This document shows positions 16,742 to 24,683 of a stretch of DNA of 64,000 nucleotides, piece by piece; the first letter of the stretch is position 1, and every line of letters begins with the position of its first letter. Source of the stretch: Planctomycetota bacterium (GTDB lineage: Bacteria; Planctomycetota; UBA1135; UBA2386); the NCBI GenBank assembly GCA_020638695.1, contig JACKIB010000001.1, forward strand, positions 558,001 to 622,000, written 5' to 3'. Position numbers and translations under genes: made by a program. Under the pieces are notes generated by a model. It saw nothing but the letters and a program-made list of their open reading frames with translations. It was not told where the DNA came from and did no database searches.

Positions 16742-17668
16742 TCACCCCCCACCGAGCCTTCGCCGCACCGCCGCCATCCAACGGCGCGGGCTGGCCACCG
16801 CCGCGCGCACCAGGTGGTAACCACCACCCGCGAGGTTTCCACCGCGCAGCGCGAACTTCGCCAACCGCAACCGCGCGGCGGCCAGACGCGAGGCGAGTTC
16901 TGCACGGTGGTGTCTGGGTAGTTCCGAGTGCTGCGCCAGTACGTCCTGGTACATCACCACCGTCTCGACCCAGTAGCTCCGCTTTTGATCGCCGAGCACC
17001 GCGGTGACGCGGCCCACGGTGTCATCGGCAGTCATCACGGTTCCGCACGCCGGCAACGCACACGCCGGGCGCCCGATGCCGAGCCGCAGGAACAGGTGCG
17101 TGTCGTGGCGGCTGCGCAGCTCGTCACGCAACCCGCCGAGCGCGAGGTAGCTGCTGCGGCGGATCGCGCTGGCCTGCAGCATCATCGGCTGACGGCGCAG
17201 CATCACCCAGTCGGTGGCGTCGTCGACCAGCTGGTGGGGAGCCGCGGCGGCGAACGCACACAGCCCGAACAACGAGGTCGTGCCGGTCTCGACCGGCCAC
17301 TGCATATCGGCGAAGTAGAACTCGGCGGCACCGCCGGTCGCCGAGATCGCAGCGCGCAGCGCGGCGACGTGGCCCGCCTCCCAGTAGTCGTCGGAATCGA
17401 GGAACGCGATCCACTCCGTGTCGGCGCGAGCGACGCCGGTGTTGCGCGCTGCGGACGCACCACCGTTGGATTGCTTCACCACCAGCACCGGCGGGCCGAA
17501 CTCCTCGGCCACGGCTGCCGTGCTATCGGTCGAGCCGTCGTCGACCACCAGCACGGCATCGACCGGTTCGGACTGCGCGAGCACGCTGCGGATCGCCCGC
17601 GCGAGAGTCCGCTCGCGGTTGAATGCCGGGATGACCGCGGTGATGCCCGGAGCCACCCCTATTCCCAC
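16742..17668 (-). CDS. Family 2 glycosyltransferase (GT-A)
   Basis: 308 residues. The GT2 signature is complete at the N-terminus: ITAVIPAFNRERTLARAIRS, VLVVDDGSTDSTAAV, SNGGASAARNTGVARA and WIAFLDSDDYWE, in which the DSDD aspartates bind metal and nucleotide sugar. The C-terminal third is basic and helical and probably meets the membrane or acceptor. The GTG used overlaps the end of guaA by ten bases; another GTG at 17656, just after the guaA stop, is equally possible. Acceptor unknown; the guaA context is likely positional. Confidence 0.87.
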   Translation of the reverse strand: MGIGVAPGITAVIPAFNRERTLARAIRSVLAQSEPVDAVLVVDDGSTDSTAAVAEEFGPPVLVVKQSNGGASAARNTGVARADTEWIAFLDSDDYWEAGHVAALRAAISATGGAAEFYFADMQWPVETGTTSLFGLCAFAAAAPHQLVDDATDWVMLRRQPMMLQASAIRRSSYLALGGLRDELRSRHDTHLFLRLGIGRPACALPACGTVMTADDTVGRVTAVLGDQKRSYWVETVVMYQDVLAQHSELPRHHRAELASRLAAARLRLAKFALRGGNLAGGGYHLVRAAVASPRRWMAAVRRRLGGG

Positions 17669-19215
17669 TCGATCGTGGCCGGCGGCTTGCTCGAGATGTC
17701 CAACGTGACGCGATTCAGCCCCTTGACCTCGTTGATGATCCGGTTGCTGATGCGCCGCAGGACTTCGACCGGCAACAGCTCCCAGTCGGCCGTCATCGCG
17801 TCCTGGCTCGACACCACGCGCACCGCGCAGGCGTTCTCGTAGGTGCGCGCATCGCCCATCACCCCGACCGACTTGACCGGCAGGAGCACCGCGAAGTACT
17901 GCCAGAGGTCGCGGTGCAGCTCACGCGACTCGATCTCGTGGCGGACGATCGCGTCGGCCTCGCGCAGCGCCCGCAGCTTGTCGGCCGTGACCTCACCGAG
18001 ACACCGCACCGCCAGCCCGGGCCCGGGGAACGGTTGCCGGTCGACCAGCGCCGCCGGGAGACCCAGCTCGCGACCGACCACCCGCACTTCGTCCTTGAAC
18101 AGATCGCGCAGCGGCTCGACCAGTTCCATCCCGAGGTCCTCGGGCAACCCACCGACGTTGTGGTGGCTCTTGATGGTGGCCGTCGCGCCACCGTGCGCCG
18201 CGACCGACTCGATCACGTCCGGATACAGGGTTCCCTGCCCGAGGAAGTGCGCCTTGCGCTTGCTGCGGGCCCGCTCCTGGAACACCTCGACGAAGATGCG
18301 TCCGATGATCTTGCGCTTGCGCTCGGGGTCGGTGACACCAGCCAGCCCATCGAGGAACTGCCGGCTTGCGTCGACCACCTCGAGGTCCATGTGGTAGTGG
18401 TCGCGGAACAGCGCCTCGACGCCATCGCGCTCCCCCTGGCGCAGCAACCCGTTGTCGACGAACACCGGGTGGAGCCGGTCGCCGATCGCACGGTGCATGA
18501 GCACCGCCGCCACCGAAGAGTCGACCCCACCGCTCAACCCGAGCACGATCTCGCCATCCTCGCCGACCTGCGCGCGGATCGCCTCGACCTTGTCCTCGAC
18601 GATGCTGCGCGGCCGCCAAGTGGTCGGGCACCCGGCGAGGTCGACCACGAAGTTGCGCAGCAGCTCGGTTCCGCCCTCGGAATGCGTCACCTCGGGATGG
18701 AACTGCAGGCCGTACAGCCGCCGCGCATCGTCGGCCGCCGCGGCGACCGGACACGGGGTGCTGCGGGCGATCGTCACGAACCCGTCCGGCAGCGCGGCGA
18801 CCTTGTCGCCGTGGGACATCCACACGGTGGCGTTGCGCGCCACCCCGCGGAACAACGGATGGTCTCCGACGACCTCGAGCGCGGTCCGTCCGTACTCGCC
18901 CCCCGACTCCGCCGCGGGCTGCACCGCACCGCCCAAAGCCTGGGTCAACCACTGCAGGCCGTAGCAGATGCCGAGCACGGGAATGCCGCGCTCGAGGATC
19001 TCGGCGGGCAGGTGCGGCGCATCGTGGGCGTAGACCGAGCGCGGGCCACCCGACAGGATCACCGCCCCGGGACGCATGCTGTCGAGGGTGAACAGCGCCC
19101 GCTCCGGCACGGTGATGCGTGAGTAAACCCCCATCTCGCGCACGCGACGCGCGATCAACTGACAGTACTGGGCGCCGAAGTCGACGATCAGCACCCCGCC
19201 GGCACCGGCGCTCAA
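17659..19215 (-). CDS. guaA: GMP synthase (glutamine-hydrolysing)
   Basis: Converts XMP to GMP using ATP and glutamine, the last step of guanine nucleotide synthesis. 518 residues, normal length. The N-terminal class I amidotransferase domain has the nucleophile Cys84 in GICYG and the partners His173 and Glu175 in FHPE. The ATP pyrophosphatase domain has the PP-loop SGGVDSS at 228-234. The C-terminal dimerisation domain ends in NRVTLDISSKPPATIEWE, as in nearly all GuaA proteins. The start is TTG, overlapping the guaB stop as TTGA, so the two enzymes of the IMP-to-GMP branch are translationally coupled. Confidence 0.97.
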   Translation of the reverse strand: MSAGAGGVLIVDFGAQYCQLIARRVREMGVYSRITVPERALFTLDSMRPGAVILSGGPRSVYAHDAPHLPAEILERGIPVLGICYGLQWLTQALGGAVQPAAESGGEYGRTALEVVGDHPLFRGVARNATVWMSHGDKVAALPDGFVTIARSTPCPVAAAADDARRLYGLQFHPEVTHSEGGTELLRNFVVDLAGCPTTWRPRSIVEDKVEAIRAQVGEDGEIVLGLSGGVDSSVAAVLMHRAIGDRLHPVFVDNGLLRQGERDGVEALFRDHYHMDLEVVDASRQFLDGLAGVTDPERKRKIIGRIFVEVFQERARSKRKAHFLGQGTLYPDVIESVAAHGGATATIKSHHNVGGLPEDLGMELVEPLRDLFKDEVRVVGRELGLPAALVDRQPFPGPGLAVRCLGEVTADKLRALREADAIVRHEIESRELHRDLWQYFAVLLPVKSVGVMGDARTYENACAVRVVSSQDAMTADWELLPVEVLRRISNRIINEVKGLNRVTLDISSKPPATIEWE

Positions 19216-20675
19216 CTGGTCTCTCCGCTGTAGTTGGGCGCTTCCTTGGTGATCTGGATGTCGTGTGGGTGGGACTCGCGCAGGCCCGCCGGGGTGATGC
19301 GGGTGAAGCGCGCGTTGGCGCGCAGCTCCGCCAGGTCGCGCGCGCCGCAGTAACCCATCCCGGAACGGATTCCGCCGACCAGTTGGTAGACGAACTCCGG
19401 CAGCGTGCCGCGGGTCGGCACCATGCCCTCGACGCCTTCCGGCACGAACTTGCTGGTCTCGGTCACCTCGCCCTGCGCGTAGCGGTCGGCGCTGCCGACT
19501 CCCATCGCTCCGAGCGATCCCATGCCGCGCACCGACTTGAACGTGCGCCCGCGGTAGAGGATCACCTCGCCCGGCGACTCGTCGAGCCCGGCGAACAGGC
19601 TACCCAGCATCACGCTGTCGGCGCCGATCGCCAACGCCTTGACGATGTCGCCCGAGTTCTTGATGCCGCCGTCGGCGATGATCGACACGCCGGCGGGCCG
19701 CGCCACCTCGGCGCAGCTCTGCACCGCGGTGAACTGGGGCACTCCGACGCCAGTGACCACGCGGGTGGTGCAGATGCTACCCGGCCCGATCCCGACCTTG
19801 ACGCCGTCGGCGCCCGCGTCGACGAGCTCCTTCGTCCCCTCGGCAGTCGCCACGTTGCCCGCCACCACTGGCACGTCGGGGAACGCGCTCTTGATCGCCC
19901 GCACGGTGTCGATGACGTTTGCCGAGTGGCCGTGCGCGGTGTCGACCACCACCACGTCGCAGTCAGCGGCCACCAACCCGGCGACCCGCTCCATGTCGTG
20001 GACCCCGACCGCCGCGCCGACCAGCAACCGCCCGCGGCGGTCCTTCGCCGCGCGCGGGTATTCCTCGGTCATGTTGATGTCCTTGATGGTGATCAGTCCG
20101 GCCAGCCGGCGGTCGCCATCGATCAGGATCAGCTTCTCGACCTTGTTGCGCTGCAAACTGCTGCGCGCCTGCTCCAGGGTGGTGTCCGGCGGACCGGTGA
20201 CCAGATTGACCGAGGTCATCACGTCCTTCACCAGGGTGTCGCGGCTCTCGACGAACCGCAGGTCGCGACTGGTGAGGATCCCTTGGACTCGCAGCTGCTC
20301 GTCGACCACCGGCAGACCGCTGATGCGGTGGTTCTTCATCAAGTCCTTGGCCTCGCCGACGGTCGCGTCCGGACGCAAGGTCACCGGGTCGACGATCACC
20401 CCGTTGGCGCTGCGCTTGACCTTCTCCACCTCGCGCACCTGTTCCGCGACGCCGAGGTTCTTGTGGATCACGCCGATGCCACCCTGCAGCGCCAACGCGA
20501 CCGCCAACCGCGCCTCGGTGACGGTGTCCATCGCCGAGGAGGAGATCGGAATCTGCAGGGAGACCCCGCGGCAGAATTGGGTCACCGTTTCGACATCGCG
20601 CGGCAGGCTCGAGGCCTTGCGTGGCACCAGCAGGACGTCGTCGTAGGTGAGGCCGGGACCTTCGATCCGGTTCAA
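19212..20675 (-). CDS. guaB: IMP dehydrogenase
   Basis: Oxidises IMP to XMP with NAD, the rate-limiting step to GMP. From the TTG at 20675 the protein has 487 residues, the usual size. This start has a GGGAG ribosome binding site six bases upstream and gives the standard N-terminus NRIEGPGLTYDDVLLVP. A pair of CBS domains sits at about 93-205 (NHRISGLPVVDE, RNKVEKLILIDGDRR), and the catalytic loop GIGPGSICTTR places the nucleophile at Cys302. The stop overlaps the guaA start. Confidence 0.97.
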   Translation of the reverse strand: MNRIEGPGLTYDDVLLVPRKASSLPRDVETVTQFCRGVSLQIPISSSAMDTVTEARLAVALALQGGIGVIHKNLGVAEQVREVEKVKRSANGVIVDPVTLRPDATVGEAKDLMKNHRISGLPVVDEQLRVQGILTSRDLRFVESRDTLVKDVMTSVNLVTGPPDTTLEQARSSLQRNKVEKLILIDGDRRLAGLITIKDINMTEEYPRAAKDRRGRLLVGAAVGVHDMERVAGLVAADCDVVVVDTAHGHSANVIDTVRAIKSAFPDVPVVAGNVATAEGTKELVDAGADGVKVGIGPGSICTTRVVTGVGVPQFTAVQSCAEVARPAGVSIIADGGIKNSGDIVKALAIGADSVMLGSLFAGLDESPGEVILYRGRTFKSVRGMGSLGAMGVGSADRYAQGEVTETSKFVPEGVEGMVPTRGTLPEFVYQLVGGIRSGMGYCGARDLAELRANARFTRITPAGLRESHPHDIQITKEAPNYSGETS

Positions 20676-20890
20676 GGTGTGCTCCCTGTCAGCATTGCCG
20701 TGTGGCCCGTACTGCTCATGACCGAGCTGCTGCGCTCGCACGAGGTCGCTGCGGGCTTCGCCGAACCTCGCACGACCTCACGACGTTGCTCATGGGTAGT
20801 CCGGGCTAGTGAGCGCGTAGGTCTTACCCGACCCGTCGCACACCGGCAAACCGAATCGTCGGCTCGGGCGGTCCCCGGAGTTCCCGGCGG

Positions 20891-21706
20891 TCAGCGCCCC
20901 CCGCCCCGGTAGAGCACCAGCGTCGCATCGTCGACCTTGCTCGGTTCGCCAACGCGCGGGTGCTCCATGCGCTCCCGGCACCGCGCCAACGCGGACGCCG
21001 CGGCCTCCTGCAGGTCACCACGCCGGATCACCCCTTCGACCTCCTCGACGTACAGATTGTCGAACAGCCCATCCGAGCCGAGCGCCACGGTGTCGAACGG
21101 CGCGAGCGTCAGCTTCGGTCCGACCGTGATCGACATGTCCACGCTGCCGAGCACGTTGGACACCAGGTGCCGTTCGGCGTGGTCGATCGCCTCCCGCTCG
21201 TCGATCAGCCCCGCTTCCACGCCGTAGCCGACCGGAGAGTGGTCGACCGTCTGGTGCTTGCGTTTGCCCCGTTGACCGACCACCAACACCCGCGAGTCAC
21301 CGACGTGGTAGGTCCGTAGCTCGGCACCCTGGATCTCGGCCACGGCCAGGGTGGTCGCCGCGCCGAGGCCGAGCGCACAGACCGCCTGGTTGGCCGCGTC
21401 GAACGCGTCCAGCACCGAATGTGCCCCGCCGGCCTGCAGCGTCGCCGCCAGAGTCTCGAGCGCCGCCCGGGCGGCTTCCTTGGCGGCGCGCGAACCGCCC
21501 ACCCCGTCCGCCACCGCGAGCACCACGTGCCCCTCCCCCAGGCGCAGGACGCCCGCACCGTCCTCGTTGGTCCGGTCGTCGATCGGCGCGGCGCGAGAAT
21601 GCACCACCGCGGTGCCGCACTCCAATGCGTGCACCACCGGACCGACCAGATCGACCGCCAGGTAGAGCGACGCTTCGGACTTCACCGCCACGATTCCGCC
21701 CCGCAA
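20891..21706 (-). CDS. PP2C-family Ser/Thr protein phosphatase
   Basis: Up to 271 residues; metal-dependent (PPM) phosphatase that reverses Ser/Thr phosphorylation. Signature elements in order: RTNEDGAGV (47-49 NED), VVLAVADGVGG (DGVGG at 67-71, metal ligand Asp), TYHVGDSRVLVV, LGSDGLFDN and DDATLVLY, so all metal-binding aspartates are present. The start may be TTG at 21706 or one of two GTG codons 15 and 21 bases in. It begins one base after the stop of the kinase gene, so the two are a kinase/phosphatase pair in one transcript with pgi. Confidence 0.92.
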   Translation of the reverse strand: MRGGIVAVKSEASLYLAVDLVGPVVHALECGTAVVHSRAAPIDDRTNEDGAGVLRLGEGHVVLAVADGVGGSRAAKEAARAALETLAATLQAGGAHSVLDAFDAANQAVCALGLGAATTLAVAEIQGAELRTYHVGDSRVLVVGQRGKRKHQTVDHSPVGYGVEAGLIDEREAIDHAERHLVSNVLGSVDMSITVGPKLTLAPFDTVALGSDGLFDNLYVEEVEGVIRRGDLQEAAASALARCRERMEHPRVGEPSKVDDATLVLYRGGGR

Positions 21707-21707
21707 C

Positions 21708-23036
21708 CTACTTCAACGACTTCTTGCACCACGGACAGGTCTCCCAGAACCCGTTCACCACGCCCCAGCCACAGTGCCGGCACCTGTCGTCGTTGCCCTC
21801 GATGGACCACGGCTTGGCCACCTTCCGCCGGCAGCCAGGACAGTAGCGCATGAACGGCATCCAGGGCGTACGGCACGTCGAACACTGCGTGGAGTAGCGG
21901 TGGTCGGAGTAGGTACGGGTCGCCACCGTGGCGAACGCCTTGCCGTGGCACCACGCACAGTAACGCCAGTCCAGCTTACGGCCGCGCTTGCAGCGCGGGC
22001 AGCGGGCCGGGAACGACACCTCGTCCTTGCCGAACACCGGCTGGTGCGCACACCAGGGACAACACGACATGAACTCCGAGATCGGGCCATTGCACCGGCT
22101 GCACCCGCGATCGAGCCGCAGCTTGCGGCGGAAGCGGCGCAGCAGCTGGCGGTGGCGCAACTCCTCCCAGCTCGGGTCGTCGGTCGCGGGGCGGCGCTTG
22201 AGCGCCTCGCGGCGGGTGAAACGCAACACCGCTGGGCGCAACCGTTCGAACCCCGCCAACATCGCCGCTGCGTTGGCGTGCCGGTGCCGCGGGTTGATCT
22301 CCAGGGACTTGCGCAGGAAGTCGACCAGCGGCCCCGGCACCTTGCGGCGCACCCGCTCGAGTCCGGGCAGCGGCCACTCGAGTGGCCATTCCGGCAGCTT
22401 GCCGCTCAGCATCCGCCAGAAGATCAACCCCAATGAGAACACGTCGGAACGGAACGACGCCCGCCCCATCGCCTGCTCCGGCGCGATAAAGCCGATCGTC
22501 CCCAAACCCGAACCCTTCACGGTGCGCATCGCCAACTTCGCGATGCCGAAGTCGGAGAGCTTGACCGTTCCATCGGGGAACAGCAGGAAGTTGTCGGGCT
22601 TCAGGTCGCAGTGGATGACCTTGTGGGTGTGCGCGTGCGCCACCGCCTGGAGCATCTGCCACGCGAGGTCGACGAAGCTCGCCACCGACAGCCGATTGCG
22701 CAGGCGCTCGTCGAGGGTGCGCTCGGCCAGTGGACAGACGATGACGAACCGGCCATCGATCCAGTCAGCGTTCTTGATCGGCAGGATGTTGGGGTGCTCG
22801 AGTCGGGTGTGCAACCGCGCCTCCTCGCGCAGCCAGTGGACGAACTCGCTCGCCTTGGGCACCTTCAGCGCGACGTCGATCTCCTGCACCGTGTCCCGGG
22901 CGCGGAACACCTCCGCGTAACCACCGGCGCCGAGCCGCCGCCCGACCCGGTACTTGCCGAGCCGCAGCCCGGGTCGCAGTGGTTGGTGGCGCGGGCGGTC
23001 CGGTCCTCCTTGCATCGCCGGCGCACCGTCGCTCAC
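21708..23036 (-). CDS. Hanks-type Ser/Thr protein kinase with four C-terminal zinc ribbons
   Basis: 442 residues from a GTG that overlaps the pgi stop (GTGA). Kinase domain at about 28-270: glycine loop RLGAGGYAEVF, Lys58 in VALKVP, catalytic loop HCDLKPDN (Asp144), DFG at 162-164 and APE at 185-187. The catalytic loop has Cys143 where RD kinases have Arg, so activation-loop phosphorylation may not be needed. From about 312 to 437 there are eight Cys pairs (C312/C315, C326/C329, C346/C349, C360/C363, C385/C388, C399/C402, C419/C422, C434/C437), enough for four zinc ribbons. No membrane segment, so it is cytoplasmic, unlike most bacterial kinases of this type. The PP2C gene follows at once. 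Confidence 0.93.
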   Translation of the reverse strand: MSDGAPAMQGGPDRPRHQPLRPGLRLGKYRVGRRLGAGGYAEVFRARDTVQEIDVALKVPKASEFVHWLREEARLHTRLEHPNILPIKNADWIDGRFVIVCPLAERTLDERLRNRLSVASFVDLAWQMLQAVAHAHTHKVIHCDLKPDNFLLFPDGTVKLSDFGIAKLAMRTVKGSGLGTIGFIAPEQAMGRASFRSDVFSLGLIFWRMLSGKLPEWPLEWPLPGLERVRRKVPGPLVDFLRKSLEINPRHRHANAAAMLAGFERLRPAVLRFTRREALKRRPATDDPSWEELRHRQLLRRFRRKLRLDRGCSRCNGPISEFMSCCPWCAHQPVFGKDEVSFPARCPRCKRGRKLDWRYCAWCHGKAFATVATRTYSDHRYSTQCSTCRTPWMPFMRYCPGCRRKVAKPWSIEGNDDRCRHCGWGVVNGFWETCPWCKKSLK

Positions 23037-24619
23037 GGCCGGTCGACCCGCCGGAACGTCACGGCCCCGGGATCGCGCCACGGATCACCTTCGACCCGAA
23101 CCTCGGCGCGGGTCGCCGCGAGGTGGCGGAGCACCGACCAGGTGGTCAGCGGATCTCCGCCGACGGACCGCGCGAGTTCGGCCACCGACTGCGGTGTCGT
23201 GCCGAGTGCCGCCCACAGGGCGTGTTGCTGCGCGAGCACCGCCGCCGCCGCCTTCTTGCCCGCCTCCACCCCGGGTTGGTGGTAGGCGTTCACATCGATC
23301 AGCTCGGCGTAGAGCCCGACGGCGCGTTCGAACAGCGCGATCAACGCGCCGAGCGACGCTGCATCGAGCTGTGCCAGGTGGATCGTCGCCGAGCTGCGTC
23401 CGCATTCGTGCAGCGCTTGGCGCGTGCCCTGCCAGAAGCCGTCGAGGTAATCCCCGCTGGTCGTTCCGGGCTCGACCTCGCGCAGCTCGTCACCCGGCGC
23501 CCGGTCGTGCAGCACCCGCACGAACACGGCGAAGAAGTTGTGCAGACCCTCGCGCAGCTGCTGCACGTAGGCGTGCTGGTCGGTCGAACCCTTGTTGCCG
23601 TACACCGCCAGTCCCTGGTGCACCACCGCCCCGTGCCGGTCGAGCTCCTTGCCGAGCGATTCCATCACGAGCTGCTGTAGATAGCGGGAGAACAGCAGCA
23701 GTTGGTCGCGGTACGGCAGCACCACCATGTCGCGTGCGCCACGGCCGCCGCCTTCCTTGTGCCAGAACGCGGCGAGCAGCGCCGCGGGGTTGGCGCGCGG
23801 CTCCGGGGTGCGGGTGCACGCGTCCATCGCCGCCGCGCCGGACAACAGCTCGCCGATCGACACGCCACAGAGTGCCGCCGGCAACAACCCGACCGCCGAG
23901 AACACCGAAGTACGCCCACCGACCCAGTCCCACATCGGCAGGACCGCCAACCAACCCTCCGCACCGGCACGCTGCCACAGTGCGCTGCCTTCGCCGGTGA
24001 TCGCGACCGCGCGCGGCGCGAACGACAGCCCTTGCGCGGCGCAGGCCTGCTCCACCTCGACCATCGCGTTGCGCGTCTCGGGCGTACCACCCGACTTGCT
24101 GATCACCAGCACCAGCGCATCGCTCAGCGACCCGACCCGCAGGAGGGCACGGTCGATGCCCGCCGGGTCGGTGTTGTCGAGCACGGTGAGGGCGAGCGCC
24201 GAGGGATCCGCCAGCGCGTCGGCGACCAGCATCGGCCCCAGCGCCGAGCCGCCGATGCCGCACACTACGACCTTGCGGAAGGTCTGGCCGTCGGGCGATC
24301 GGATCGCCCCGCCGCGCACCGCTGTCGCGAACTCCTCGACCCGCTGGCGAGTCGCTTCGATCGCGACGCGCAGCTCCGCGTTCGGCGCCCGCTGCGAATC
24401 GCGCAGCCAATAGTGCCCGACCATGCGCCCCTCGTCGGGGTTGGCGATCGCGCCGGCTTCGAGCTCTTGCATCGCCGAGTGCGCGCGCTGCAGCGCCGGT
24501 GCGAGCGCGTCGAGGTCGCGCTCCTCCAGACCGGAGTGCGCGAGGTCGAGTTCGACCGCGGGAGACGTGAGGGCACAGCGCCAGGCGAGGTAGCGCGCGA
24601 AGGTCACGGGGGAGGTCAT
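23033..24619 (-). CDS. pgi: Glucose-6-phosphate isomerase
   Basis: Interconverts glucose-6-phosphate and fructose-6-phosphate in glycolysis. 528 residues, close to the long bacterial form. Two SIS domains are visible: VVVCGIGGSALGP and ISKSGGTPET in the first, WDWVGGRTSVFSAVGLLP linking to the second, with NKGSTDQHAYVQQLREG carrying the conserved His and a C-terminal VEAGKKAA lysine region. The stop overlaps the kinase start by four bases, so pgi heads a pgi-kinase-phosphatase unit. Confidence 0.95.
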   Translation of the reverse strand: MTSPVTFARYLAWRCALTSPAVELDLAHSGLEERDLDALAPALQRAHSAMQELEAGAIANPDEGRMVGHYWLRDSQRAPNAELRVAIEATRQRVEEFATAVRGGAIRSPDGQTFRKVVVCGIGGSALGPMLVADALADPSALALTVLDNTDPAGIDRALLRVGSLSDALVLVISKSGGTPETRNAMVEVEQACAAQGLSFAPRAVAITGEGSALWQRAGAEGWLAVLPMWDWVGGRTSVFSAVGLLPAALCGVSIGELLSGAAAMDACTRTPEPRANPAALLAAFWHKEGGGRGARDMVVLPYRDQLLLFSRYLQQLVMESLGKELDRHGAVVHQGLAVYGNKGSTDQHAYVQQLREGLHNFFAVFVRVLHDRAPGDELREVEPGTTSGDYLDGFWQGTRQALHECGRSSATIHLAQLDAASLGALIALFERAVGLYAELIDVNAYHQPGVEAGKKAAAAVLAQQHALWAALGTTPQSVAELARSVGGDPLTTWSVLRHLAATRAEVRVEGDPWRDPGAVTFRRVDRP

Positions 24620-24683
24620 GCGCGGCGGTCGGAGAAGGTTCGGGGGGCGGAACGCGGCCTTCCGCTATCGTGCGCCGCCCACC

